From an uncultured Neomegalonema sp. (GTDB lineage Bacteria; Pseudomonadota; Alphaproteobacteria; Rhodobacterales; Rhodobacteraceae): a stretch of DNA of 64,000 bases. The stretch covers positions 1-64,000 of the forward strand of contig CALFFK010000066.1 of NCBI GenBank assembly GCA_937957975.1, in the 5' to 3' direction. The notes under the pieces were generated by a model. It did not search any database. It worked only from the letters and a program-made list of their open reading frames with translations, and had not been told where the DNA came from. How positions within the stretch are numbered: the stretch's first letter is position 1; the number at the start of each line of letters is the position of its first letter. The position numbers and the translations under genes are program-made. Shown in pieces: positions 18,565 to 28,468 of this stretch.

Positions 18565-20384
18565 GCCGGTTCCTCACTGTCCTTGATGCGTTTCTGCGGT
18601 TTTCCGGGTCCGTAACTCAGCAGCACATCGTCGGGATTGGCTTTTGGACGGTCAGAAACGGTGACAAAGGAAATTGTATTGTCCTTGCCCAGGTCAGCGA
18701 GCAGTTCGGTTTCCTCGGCCCGGTCGCCGAGATAATTGTCATAATCATATTCGTCGGTCAGGCGCGTATGGGTAAAGACCCACCCCGAATAGGATCGCGA
18801 TTCAAGCGTGCCGAAAGAAACGCCGGATGCGAACAGCTTTCGTCCTCCCAATGTAACCGGCAGGGCATTGGGATTCTCGCCATCGTCTTCGGATCGTCCA
18901 AGCTGAAAGACATTCGTGCGTCCGAATTCGGGGCCGAAATCCGTACAGATCAATGCATTGTATGAATCATTGTCTGTCGCGGCGATAATCGTGCCAAAGC
19001 GATTGAGATCAAGAGTGTGCTCGGCGGCCTCTGACAGGATTTCACCATGCCATGTCGGAATGTCCTGCAATCTCAATTTGCGCAATGCCGCCCATGACTT
19101 ATCGACCACAAGCACGGGAATATCGAGTTTCTGGAGGGCTTTGGCCAGTTGTGCCGACCAGTTTGAGGCACCAACAATCAGAATACCGGGGATGGCGGTC
19201 GATACAAGGTTTAGCCGTTGTGCGACCCTGGTAACGCTGAACCCCTGAATGACAACCGTGGCAAAGACAAGGGCAAAGGCGAGTGGGGCAATTGCCGCGC
19301 CATCTTCATAGCCAAGCTCCGCCAGTTTCGCGCCGAAAAAGCCCGAAATCGCCACCGCCACAACCCCGCGCGGCCCAACCCAGGCGATCAGACCTTTTTC
19401 TGCGCTTGTTAGATTACTACCGGCCAGACTGAGCCATATGGTAACGGGGCGGGCCACCAGCATCACGACGACAACGAATAGCAGCGCACGCCAGTTCAGG
19501 GTTGCAAGCATCTCTGCGTCGAGTGTCGCCGCAAGAATCACGAATACGCCTGAGACGAGCAGCACCGCAATATGTTCCTTGAACCGGCGCAATTCGGTGA
19601 TGCTGGGCAGATGGGAGTTGCCAAGGATCATCCCCATCAAGGTCACGGCCAACAGCCCGCTTTCCTCCAGAAATTCATTTGAGGCCGCAAAGACGCCAAG
19701 AACCACGGCGATTAATACCGGCACTTTCATATATTCCGGCACCATCGCCCGCCGGAATGCATAGGCGAGTGCAAGGCCCGCTGCGCCTCCGAAGAAAATC
19801 GAAAGAATAATCCCGATAATGAGATGGCCCGCCGCGTCGGAAAGGTCGGCAGAATGTGCAATCGTTGCCGCATATTCAAAGGCCAGTACGGCAAAGAGCG
19901 CGCCGATACTGTCATTGACGATGGCTTCCCAGCGCAGCACAGACGCCGGGCGCTGTGTCAATTTTGCCTGCCGCAACAAAGGGGTAACGACTGTTGGTCC
20001 TGTCACGACCAATATCCCGCCGAATACTGCTGCCACCGGCCATGACAGCCCCGCGATATAGTGACAAACAAGTGTCCCGGTAATCCAGCCCAGTGGCGCA
20101 CCAAGCAAAACGATCCGTTTAACCGCGCCCTCCGCATCGCGCAGGCCACGCACATCAAGGCTCAGGCCACCTTCGAACAGGATCAATGCGACCGCGACCG
20201 AAACCAACGGCCCAAGGGCATCACCAAAATCATGCTCAGGATTAATCAGGCCGGTAAACGGCCCCGCGATAATACCTGCTGCGAGCATCAGCACGATTGC
20301 GGGCAGGCGCAGTCGCCATGCCAACCACTGTGCGCCAACCCCAAGCACGCCGATAAGGGCGAATGTCACGACGAGGGAATGCAT
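18561..20384 (-). CDS. cation:proton antiporter (CPA1/NhaP type) with C-terminal TrkA-N-like domain
   Basis: Multi-TM region with GGLSLDVRGLRDAEGAVKRIVLLGAPLGW and AWVGPRGVVAVAISG; C-terminal ILIVGASNWSAQLAKALQKLDIPVLVVDKSW. Confidence 0.88.
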   Translation of the reverse strand: MHSLVVTFALIGVLGVGAQWLAWRLRLPAIVLMLAAGIIAGPFTGLINPEHDFGDALGPLVSVAVALILFEGGLSLDVRGLRDAEGAVKRIVLLGAPLGWITGTLVCHYIAGLSWPVAAVFGGILVVTGPTVVTPLLRQAKLTQRPASVLRWEAIVNDSIGALFAVLAFEYAATIAHSADLSDAAGHLIIGIILSIFFGGAAGLALAYAFRRAMVPEYMKVPVLIAVVLGVFAASNEFLEESGLLAVTLMGMILGNSHLPSITELRRFKEHIAVLLVSGVFVILAATLDAEMLATLNWRALLFVVVVMLVARPVTIWLSLAGSNLTSAEKGLIAWVGPRGVVAVAISGFFGAKLAELGYEDGAAIAPLAFALVFATVVIQGFSVTRVAQRLNLVSTAIPGILIVGASNWSAQLAKALQKLDIPVLVVDKSWAALRKLRLQDIPTWHGEILSEAAEHTLDLNRFGTIIAATDNDSYNALICTDFGPEFGRTNVFQLGRSEDDGENPNALPVTLGGRKLFASGVSFGTLESRSYSGWVFTHTRLTDEYDYDNYLGDRAEETELLADLGKDNTISFVTVSDRPKANPDDVLLSYGPGKPQKRIKDSEEPA

Positions 20385-20460
20385 ACGCGTCGCTCCGTTT
20401 ATATGTCCCGGACCATGCCCGGTTTCTTGTGAAAGCCAGATGGCCGGAAGGGATGGTTTA

Positions 20461-22458
20461 TCAATTTGTCTGGCGTAGCGACGGGCGACCCGATGCCTTG
20501 CCGGTCAGCACCGCTTCGATGAACAGGGGGCGTCCTTCAACCACGGGTGCAGACTCGGTATAGTCGAAGACGATTTCCACGTCACCTGCACCGGCCAATG
20601 CCGCATCTTCGCGCAAGACGGTTTCCAGGACGGCGCGCGTTTTTTCCCTTGCTGCTGCAAGATCGGAAAAATCTTCAGCGACCCCCGGCAAATGCGCGCG
20701 ATAATGGCCTTCGGTGGGGCTGGTAAAACGCACTGACCGTTCCAGCATCACGCGCCCTGCAACGGCCCCAACAGCATTTGCCACATCGGCATGATCGGGG
20801 ACAAGGCAGGTCGTGCCAAGCGCCTTGCCAATCGCCGGATAATACGTAGAGGCCGATGCCCCCAGCCCGATCAGTGGCAAGGCCAGACCAATATCAATCC
20901 GTGCAGCACCATCCCTGCGCGCGAGAGCTGCATTCAGCAAAGGCGCTGGCAGTGACCCGATGCCATCATGGGCGAGGGCCGTATCCAGCAAAACCTGCAT
21001 TGAACGGTGGACCAGCGTATCCAGCACCATCTGTGACAATGCCTGTCCATCCGGGGCGAGGCGCTCCCCCTTTCGGTCCTTGCGCCGGGCAATCAGGTCG
21101 GCAGCATCGCGCGCTACCTGCGTATCCCATGCCTCATGCAAGCCGAGCACATGGGCGGCATCCGATGGTGTGAACCCGGCGATTCTGATAAGGCCAAGGC
21201 TGACCAACCCTGCAAGCGCACTGGCCTCCAGCCGCGTCAATGCCAGCCCATCCATGGCGGTGGGGGCGTCTCCGATCCGGTCGAGAACAGCCTCATCAAT
21301 GCGGCGCAAACCTTCAGGGCGTGGCGTGCGCGTGGGGATCACAAAGCGCGCATCGGTTTCGCTGGCGCGTGCGCTACGCCCCTGTGCAGCCAGAGTTTTC
21401 GCCACGAGGTCGGGCGCATCCAGTGCAAACAGACTGACGGGAACCAGCTTTCGCGGCCCTAGCGTCAATGCCGCGTTGAAGGCCTTGTCATCAACTCCAA
21501 CATCGCTGTCACCACCCAGCCCGTGCGTGGTCATTGCCACGGCGGCGATCATCGTGCGATGCCCGCCAACGGTCGCTCCCGTTTCACTGAGCATCGGGCG
21601 TCCATCCCGCAAGATGGCAATATCTGTCGTAGTACCGCCGATATCAGAGATTACCGCGTCCTGCGCCCCTGACAGATGTGCGGCCCCCACGAGGCTGGCG
21701 GCGGGGCCGGACAGAATCGTCTCAATAGGCCGTTCCTGCGCAAATTCCGCCGATACGAGCGAGCCGTCCCCCCTGACGATCATCAGCGGCACAGTGATTT
21801 TCCGAGCCGCCAATGCACCTGCCGTGGAGGCGATTAGCGCCGAAATCGTCCCGATCAGCCGCGCATTCAGGACACAGGTCAGCGCATTGCGCGGCCCGTC
21901 CAATTCGCCCGATAAATCATGGCCACAGGTCACGGGTAGCGCACAGCGCGAGCGGATCAGCTCACGAATGGCAATCTCATGCGCAGGATTGCGCCCGCCA
22001 AAGATCGTGACGACAGCAAACGCTTCAACGCCATCCTTTACCGCGTCGATCTGCGGTGACAGGGCGTCCAGATCAAGCGGAGCGCGTTCCTCGCCGGTTG
22101 CCCGGAATCCGCCCGCGATATGGATGACCGGATCACTCCCCAACGCCTCCGCCAACCCCGAACGGTGCAAATCCGCTTCATCAAACCCTGCAAAGATCAA
22201 ACAGATACGTCGCCGCACCCCTTCGACCAGCGCATTCGTTGCCAGTGTTGTTGAAATCGAACAAAGCGCGATGGTCGCCGGATCGACGCCACTTCCGTCC
22301 AGTACGGCCCCAATAGCCCCATCAATCCCGACGGCCAGATCATCGCGCGTAGTCAGCGCCTTGGCTTTTGCGACTACAGGGTCGGGGGAGCGGTCTTCAT
22401 CGAAGAGAACGGCATCGGTATATGTGCCGCCTGTGTCGATACCGAGAAGAAGGGCCAT
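20461..22458 (-). CDS. hydantoinase/oxoprolinase family protein (HyuA-like)
   Basis: LLGIDTGGTYTDAVLFDE, SISTTLATNALVEG, ILSGPAASLVGAAHLSGAQDAVISDIGGTTTDIAIL. Confidence 0.88.
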   Translation of the reverse strand: MALLLGIDTGGTYTDAVLFDEDRSPDPVVAKAKALTTRDDLAVGIDGAIGAVLDGSGVDPATIALCSISTTLATNALVEGVRRRICLIFAGFDEADLHRSGLAEALGSDPVIHIAGGFRATGEERAPLDLDALSPQIDAVKDGVEAFAVVTIFGGRNPAHEIAIRELIRSRCALPVTCGHDLSGELDGPRNALTCVLNARLIGTISALIASTAGALAARKITVPLMIVRGDGSLVSAEFAQERPIETILSGPAASLVGAAHLSGAQDAVISDIGGTTTDIAILRDGRPMLSETGATVGGHRTMIAAVAMTTHGLGGDSDVGVDDKAFNAALTLGPRKLVPVSLFALDAPDLVAKTLAAQGRSARASETDARFVIPTRTPRPEGLRRIDEAVLDRIGDAPTAMDGLALTRLEASALAGLVSLGLIRIAGFTPSDAAHVLGLHEAWDTQVARDAADLIARRKDRKGERLAPDGQALSQMVLDTLVHRSMQVLLDTALAHDGIGSLPAPLLNAALARRDGAARIDIGLALPLIGLGASASTYYPAIGKALGTTCLVPDHADVANAVGAVAGRVMLERSVRFTSPTEGHYRAHLPGVAEDFSDLAAAREKTRAVLETVLREDAALAGAGDVEIVFDYTESAPVVEGRPLFIEAVLTGKASGRPSLRQTN

Positions 22459-22473
22459 GGCGTTGGTTCCGGG

Positions 22474-23694
22474 TCAGGCGCGTCGGAAAATGCCGACGAC
22501 CTCCGTATGCGGCGACCAGCGGAACTGGTCAATCGGCACGATGGGTTCAGGCTTGTATCCGCCATCAACAAGCGTGCGGGCATCACGGGCAAAGGTTGCG
22601 GGATTGCAGGATACCATTGCGATAATCGGCACAATACCTGCCGCGAGATGATCCATCTGCGCTTTTGCGCCCGTCCGGGGCGGATCAATAACTACGGCGT
22701 CGAATCGTGCCAGCTCATCAGGCAGCAACGGATTGCGAAAAAGGTCACGGGTTTGCGCGGTTACGGGCCTCAGGGCAGGGCAAGCCCTCGCCCCGTCTTT
22801 CAGCGCCCCAATCATCGCCGCATCACTGTCTATCGCCGTCAATGAGGCATGTTCCGCAAGAGGCAGGGTGAATGTTCCCAACCCACAGAAAAGGTCAGCG
22901 ATAACCCGCACATTCCCGATGCCCGCGCGCAGAATATCGAGGATCATGCCTTCTGTCTCTCGTGCCGCTTGCAGGAAAGCCCCCGGTGGGGGATGCACGG
23001 TGGCGGGGCCAAACTTCAGGGCAGGGGGCCGCCGTTGAAGCAATAATTCGCCATTCCAGACAAGCCGCGCCAGATCGGTTCTCTCCGCGAGGATGGCCAG
23101 CGTTTCTTGCAACGGAAGGTCCATCTCCTTCATCTCTTCGGCCATCACATCGAGGCCCGCATCCGTCTGTGTCACCTGAAGCGTCACGGTCCGTTTGCGC
23201 GGCGCACCGGCCAGTGCGATGGCTTGCAGATCGGGTAATGCCGTCACGATTCCCGGCGTCAGAATGGCACAGGTCTGCATATCCACGACCCGGTGCTCCC
23301 CTGCGGCACGAAAGCCGAAGAGAGCCGTTTTCTTCGTTCGCTGCAATGTGAATCGTGCGCGGCGGCGTGAGGCTGCGGGTACAGTCAGGCTCGGTGTGAC
23401 CGGCACATCCAGATCATGGCGGCCCAGCGCATCGCACACGATCGCACGGTTCCAATCCGCCAGAGCGGTATCATTGATATGCTGAAGCTGGCATCCCCCG
23501 CAATTCCCGAAATGAGGGCAAGGCGGGTTCTGACGATCTTTGGAACCGGGCGCCAACAAGGTGACAGCGCCATCAGAAAGTACGATCTCATCGCCGGGAG
23601 CGGTGAAGGGTAAGGTAAAGACATCGTCCAGATCAAAAGCAACGCCATGACCCGTTACAGGGTCCAGCCGTTCGATAGTCAGGGTCTTGGACAT
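22474..23694 (-). CDS. class I SAM-dependent RNA (uracil-C5) methyltransferase, TrmA/RlmD family
   Basis: CPHFGNCGGCQLQH Fe-S cysteine motif, DLFCGLGTFTLPLAEH, VIDPPRTGAKAQ, VSCNPATFARD. Confidence 0.9.
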   Translation of the reverse strand: MSKTLTIERLDPVTGHGVAFDLDDVFTLPFTAPGDEIVLSDGAVTLLAPGSKDRQNPPCPHFGNCGGCQLQHINDTALADWNRAIVCDALGRHDLDVPVTPSLTVPAASRRRARFTLQRTKKTALFGFRAAGEHRVVDMQTCAILTPGIVTALPDLQAIALAGAPRKRTVTLQVTQTDAGLDVMAEEMKEMDLPLQETLAILAERTDLARLVWNGELLLQRRPPALKFGPATVHPPPGAFLQAARETEGMILDILRAGIGNVRVIADLFCGLGTFTLPLAEHASLTAIDSDAAMIGALKDGARACPALRPVTAQTRDLFRNPLLPDELARFDAVVIDPPRTGAKAQMDHLAAGIVPIIAMVSCNPATFARDARTLVDGGYKPEPIVPIDQFRWSPHTEVVGIFRRA

Positions 23695-23715
23695 GAGTTG
23701 ACTTTCAACGGCAGA

Positions 23716-24393
23716 TCAATCGGCTTTCTCTTCTGCCTTTTCTTCTTCTGCTTTCCCGTCTTTCTCTGCCTCATCCTTCGCTTCTTCTGATGTGGCTTTC
23801 TTGACTGTCTTTCCGCGTTTGAAGAACAAAGTCAGGCATTCCTGTACATTCGTGTACAGGTCATCATGGACTTCCTGAAAAGTCTCTGGCTCCTCGGCTG
23901 CATTGACCAGTTCTTCCCAGAGTTCGGCGCTGTATTCGTTCATCACAGAAACACTCGTGCCAACACCATCTTCGACCGCGCGGCGCTCCGCTTCGTTTTT
24001 AAGAACGGTGCGGGATTCCTTGATTGCATCATAAGCGGGTTCAAGGTCTTCACGACCATCGGCAACGGAGACCTGATAGAACCACATCAACGCTGTCATC
24101 CGCGCTCCACAGACACCAAGGGCCACGTCACCTTCATGGTGGCGTTTTCTCAGTTTCTCGGCCCATTCGTCATCTTGAGAAACGATTGCCTGTTTTTCTT
24201 CGTCACTATCGCTATCTGCTTCGGCTTTGCTCTCTTCTTCGGCCTTTTCGTTGTTATCGTCGGTCTTTTTTTCTGCCGAATCCTCAACTTTTGCTTCTTC
24301 TGTCTTGTTTTCCTCATCACCGTCAGCGAAGGCGATGGCAGGGGCGAGGGCAAGGGACACCGCAAGGAAAATACGTTGAAGCAAGACGCTCAT
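23716..24393 (-). CDS. exported protein of unknown function, Glu/Lys/Ala-rich with two conserved-looking Cys
   Basis: Signal peptide, acidic/basic low-complexity at both ends, central GVCGARMTALMWFY ... VQECLTLFF. Confidence 0.7.
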   Translation of the reverse strand: MSVLLQRIFLAVSLALAPAIAFADGDEENKTEEAKVEDSAEKKTDDNNEKAEEESKAEADSDSDEEKQAIVSQDDEWAEKLRKRHHEGDVALGVCGARMTALMWFYQVSVADGREDLEPAYDAIKESRTVLKNEAERRAVEDGVGTSVSVMNEYSAELWEELVNAAEEPETFQEVHDDLYTNVQECLTLFFKRGKTVKKATSEEAKDEAEKDGKAEEEKAEEKAD

Positions 24394-24496
24394 GGCAGGA
24401 ACTCCATCTCGTACGCCGGTCAGGCGCGTTCATAACCCTGCGGGTATTACAGGGAACCGACTATACTTGCATCCAAAACCCGTGCCGTATGGGCAA

Positions 24497-25039
24497 TTAT
24501 TGCGCAGGTACGATCGGATCGAGGATCAGGGGTTCGGTGGAATACGGCTGTGCGATCGACGGTTGGACCAACGCGGGTTCGTTGCTGATCGTGGGCGCAA
24601 TGGTCTGCTGTGTCGTTCCAGTGCCAGTGCCAGTGCCAGTGGGCGCAGCATCGCGGAACCGGCGCAATTCATCTTTTGCGGATGCGAGACATCCCCGGGA
24701 TAACGTGACCAACTCGCGCTGAACGGCCTGACGTTCCTCATTCGTCGCTGCATTAATGATGCGATTTGACATCAACGTTACGAAGGCATTCGCCGCTGCT
24801 GTAATCTCACTTGTGGGAAAGCGTGGCATTTCTGCAAAGAAGTCGCGGCCTTGTTGAACTTCCTGAATCCGCTGCGCGTTGGGAGTTTCAGCCCGGCTCA
24901 TATATTGTCCGAGCATATCGAGAGACCCTGCACAGACGCCAGCGGCGTTTGCGCCCGTGGCCTTAATACGCTCCACTTTCTGGGCCTGAACCGGAACTGT
25001 GGCGAGGGCGCAGAATGTGGCGATAGCGATGACCCGCAT
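24497..25039 (-). CDS. exported protein of unknown function
   Basis: MRVIAIATFCALATVPVQAQ signal peptide; GVCAGSLDMLGQYM ... LSRGCLASAKDEL; C-terminal TGTGTGTGTT repeat. Confidence 0.7.
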   Translation of the reverse strand: MRVIAIATFCALATVPVQAQKVERIKATGANAAGVCAGSLDMLGQYMSRAETPNAQRIQEVQQGRDFFAEMPRFPTSEITAAANAFVTLMSNRIINAATNEERQAVQRELVTLSRGCLASAKDELRRFRDAAPTGTGTGTGTTQQTIAPTISNEPALVQPSIAQPYSTEPLILDPIVPAQ

Positions 25040-25196
25040 TGTTTGATCCTCTCGTCCGTTTAAGCGGCAGTTTTGCCCCGGCAATGCGGCGAAAGAAAGG
25101 GATTTTCTACAATCCCCAGCGGATCGATCGAGACAATCGTCGAGGCAAGAGCGCGTCCGTCATTGGCCACGCGTCTCACCTCGCAGATGTTACTTC

Positions 25197-26447
25197 TTAT
25201 TCCGAGATACGTACCTGGGATAGCTGTAAAGCAATTTCCTCGAAAGCCTTGGAGAGGGCTTCCGGGTCGTCAACAGAGAAATAGTTTTCCTGCTCGTCAG
25301 TGCACTGTGTGAGTTGTTTTTCCGTATTGGGGCTAGCTCTCAGGCCTACAGCATAAACCTTAATCCCGGCATCGCGTGCAGTCTCACAAACATTCTGGAA
25401 GATCTCGTAGGCATCATCAATCGTCAAGTCGGGATCTTGTTTGACGGTAAAGTCACCATCAGTCATTACGATGAGGACTTTTTGTGTTTTACTGTTCAGA
25501 TCAGCGGATTTGCCTATTTCGTTGTTCAACACATCACTCCAATCCGGCAAAAGAGAGTAGAGTGCCCATTCTGCGCCAATATGGCCTGCGGTTCCACCAT
25601 CTGGTGTGAGCGTTTTGACGTAATTAACAGCCTTCCGCATACTTGTAAGTGGCAGGATCGCTGAAGTTGGTGTTCCAACATTTTTCAGATCAAAGTTTTT
25701 CCCCAGACCAGGCGGTGTCTTTGAAATACGCAACTTTCCCGCACCCGAACGTTCTACACGTTCTGCCACCCAAACTGGATCGACACCATTTGTGGGCGCT
25801 TCCTTGGTTCCGGCGATATTCACAGACGCGGAATAGGGAATGACGGACATCCTGGCACGTACCAACGGGTTTTCCCGAAAGACGCGTGCAAGGCTGTCTA
25901 CACCTGCACGTAGTGCATCGATGCGTCGCGATCCTTCCGGGGCAACAGTATCCGAGTTAAAAGAGAAGTCCATTGAACCACTGACATCCAGGGAAAGCGC
26001 GACCTCGAGTCGGATGCGCTCTCTCGGTGTGACTTCGGAAGTGATGACAAGTTGATCTAAATCAAGGACCATTCCTGTGAAAACCGTAGGCGCAACGATC
26101 TCAACCTGGCCCTTCATAACCTTACTAATTTCATCGTATTCGAAAGTTGCTTTCATGCCAGTGGCGTCAATTCCTGCGCTGTTCAGGGCATTGAGCAGGA
26201 ACCGTTCACCTCTTTCCTGTATTTCGCCGGACTCGCTTGCTTCCACAAGATCGTCAAATTTTGTTGCGGCAATCAACGCACTGTCCAGGCGGGATTGAAC
26301 ATCTTTCCTGGTCTTCGAGATATTCGTCATGTCAACAGCGGCAATGATAGTCGGAACCATCAATGTCATCATAAGGCCGCTCATAATCGCCACGCTACCG
26401 TCTTCGCGGCGGAACATGGATCTGAACTGATCGATAATGTTATGCAT
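25197..26447 (-). CDS. TadG-like pilus assembly protein with VWA domain
   Basis: MFRREDGSVAIMSGLMMTLMVPTIIAAVDM N-terminal TadG-like helix; VWA motif ALSLDVSGSMDF; VLIVMTDGDF. Confidence 0.85.
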   Translation of the reverse strand: MHNIIDQFRSMFRREDGSVAIMSGLMMTLMVPTIIAAVDMTNISKTRKDVQSRLDSALIAATKFDDLVEASESGEIQERGERFLLNALNSAGIDATGMKATFEYDEISKVMKGQVEIVAPTVFTGMVLDLDQLVITSEVTPRERIRLEVALSLDVSGSMDFSFNSDTVAPEGSRRIDALRAGVDSLARVFRENPLVRARMSVIPYSASVNIAGTKEAPTNGVDPVWVAERVERSGAGKLRISKTPPGLGKNFDLKNVGTPTSAILPLTSMRKAVNYVKTLTPDGGTAGHIGAEWALYSLLPDWSDVLNNEIGKSADLNSKTQKVLIVMTDGDFTVKQDPDLTIDDAYEIFQNVCETARDAGIKVYAVGLRASPNTEKQLTQCTDEQENYFSVDDPEALSKAFEEIALQLSQVRISE

Positions 26448-26780
26448 AATTTTTCTCTCTGGAACGATTCGCAGAATTTCCATAAATTTGTCATGGTTTT
26501 ATTAGAAGGAAATTAAGTTCGTTGTTCTAAAAAATTAAAAATGATTTGTTAGCTTTAATTATTTTTATCTTAATGAATGCATCATATAATTAGTTATATG
26601 AAAAGACATATATTGATACAAAATTAGGTTAAATGGCTCAATAGGCAGAACTATTTGGTTATTTTTTCAAAAATAATCCACTTTGCTGTTGTTTTTATTT
26701 TGTGTTACTTGAAGTCATGTTCGCCATGCTCATATTTATGGCGAGTGGCAAGGCTTGCTTTCTGACTACGTTCCGACGGC

Positions 26781-28355
26781 TTGTCGGTCTTGATAGAAGC
26801 GAGTAAACCGTTTTCCGAAATGCCATCCGGGGAAACCGCCATGCTCGATCTTGCCTATTCCGAACCGACTGCCCAACGCCTGAAAGGTATGACCGGCGAG
26901 TGGGAGATGGTCATTGGGCTGGAGGTTCATGCCCAGGTACGCTCACAGGCAAAGCTGTTTTCGGGCGGAGCCAATGATTTCGGCGCAGAGCCGAATACGA
27001 ATGTCGCGCTGGTTGATGCGGCAATGCCGGGAATGTTGCCGGTCATCAATGAATATTGCGTGGCGCAAGCGGTGCGCACGGGCCTGGGGCTGAAAGCGCA
27101 GATTCACCTGCGTTCGGTGTTCGACCGGAAAAACTATTTCTATCCTGATTTGCCGCAGGGCTATCAAATCAGCCAGTTCAAAGATCCTATCGTCGGTGAA
27201 GGTGAAGTGCTGGTTCATCTGGAGCCGGGCGTGGCGCGGCGTGTGCGCATCGAACGTATCCACCTTGAACAGGATGCCGGGAAATCGATCCATGACATGG
27301 ACCCGGAAATGTCATTCGTGGACCTGAACCGTACCGGCGTGGCGCTGATGGAAATCGTCTCCCGCCCCGATATTCGGGGGCCGGAAGAAGCGGCGGAATA
27401 TGTGCGCAAATTACGCCAGATCATGCGTTATCTGGGAACGTGTGATGGCGAAATGCAGGAAGGTTCCCTGCGCGCAGACGTGAATGTTTCGGTCTGTCGC
27501 CCCGGCGATTACGAAAAATACTACGAGACCCAGGATTTCTCGCATCTTGGCACACGCTGCGAGATAAAAAACATGAACTCGATGCGCTTTATCCAGCAAG
27601 CAATCGAATATGAAGCGCGCCGCCAGATCGAAATTTTGGAAGATGGCGGCCAAATCGATCAGGAAACACGCCTGTTCGACCCGAAAAAGGGCGAAACCCG
27701 AACCATGCGCTCGAAGGAAGAGGCGCATGATTATCGGTATTTTCCATGCCCCGATCTTTTGCCACTGGAGATTGAGCAAGGCTGGGTGGACGATATTGCC
27801 GAAGGTTTGCCCGAATTACCCGATGAAAAGCGGGCGCGGTTCATGCGTGATTACGGCGTTACGGAATACGATGCTGCCGTTTTGTCAGCCGCGCGCGAGG
27901 ATGCAGATTTCTTCGAGGCTGTGGCCAAGGGCCGCGACGGGAAGACATCGGCAAACTGGGTAGTGAATGAGCTGTTTGGGCGATTGAACAAGGATGGTCT
28001 GGGAGTGAGCGATTCGCCCATGTCGGCAGATCAACTTGGCGGAATTATTGATCTGATCGCCAAGGGTGATATTTCCGGCAAGATCGCCAAGGATCTGTTC
28101 GAGATTGTGTGGTCCGAAGGCGGCGATCCGGCGGAAATCATGGAATCGCGCGGAATGCGTCAGGTCACGGATACCGGGGCTATTGATGCAGAGGTCGAGA
28201 AGATCGTCGCTGCAAACCCTGATAAGGTGGCGCAGGCACAGGAAAAGCCGTCCATGGCGGGCTGGTTTGTCGGTCAGGTTATGAAGGCGACCGGCGGAAA
28301 GGCGAACCCACAGGCTGTGCAGGCGGCGGTCAAGGCGAAGCTGGGTCTGGAATAA
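26781..28355 (+). CDS. gatB: Asp-tRNA(Asn)/Glu-tRNA(Gln) amidotransferase subunit B
   Basis: [51 protein letters not shown]; real start possibly downstream (26823 or 26841). Confidence 0.95.
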   Translation: MSVLIEASKPFSEMPSGETAMLDLAYSEPTAQRLKGMTGEWEMVIGLEVHAQVRSQAKLFSGGANDFGAEPNTNVALVDAAMPGMLPVINEYCVAQAVRTGLGLKAQIHLRSVFDRKNYFYPDLPQGYQISQFKDPIVGEGEVLVHLEPGVARRVRIERIHLEQDAGKSIHDMDPEMSFVDLNRTGVALMEIVSRPDIRGPEEAAEYVRKLRQIMRYLGTCDGEMQEGSLRADVNVSVCRPGDYEKYYETQDFSHLGTRCEIKNMNSMRFIQQAIEYEARRQIEILEDGGQIDQETRLFDPKKGETRTMRSKEEAHDYRYFPCPDLLPLEIEQGWVDDIAEGLPELPDEKRARFMRDYGVTEYDAAVLSAAREDADFFEAVAKGRDGKTSANWVVNELFGRLNKDGLGVSDSPMSADQLGGIIDLIAKGDISGKIAKDLFEIVWSEGGDPAEIMESRGMRQVTDTGAIDAEVEKIVAANPDKVAQAQEKPSMAGWFVGQVMKATGGKANPQAVQAAVKAKLGLE

Positions 28356-28468
28356 CGCCTTTATTCCAGCGAGTTGGGCAAATGGATTTCCGGGCAAAAC
28401 TCTGCCCGCTTCTATACGCAGAAACAACTCCGGTCGGAGGAGTGGCAGAATACCGAAAACATTGAACA

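Noticed and set aside
20960-22651. 563-aa plus-strand ORF opposite the hydantoinase gene
   Set aside because: Shadow ORF in a GC-rich gene: Ser/Arg/Pro-rich composition, no recognisable domain, and the opposite strand is clearly coding.
26480-26780. AT-rich intergenic gap between tadG-like gene and gatB, considered for a hidden RNA
   Set aside because: No conserved stem or terminator with clear pairing found by eye; may simply hold two divergent promoters.
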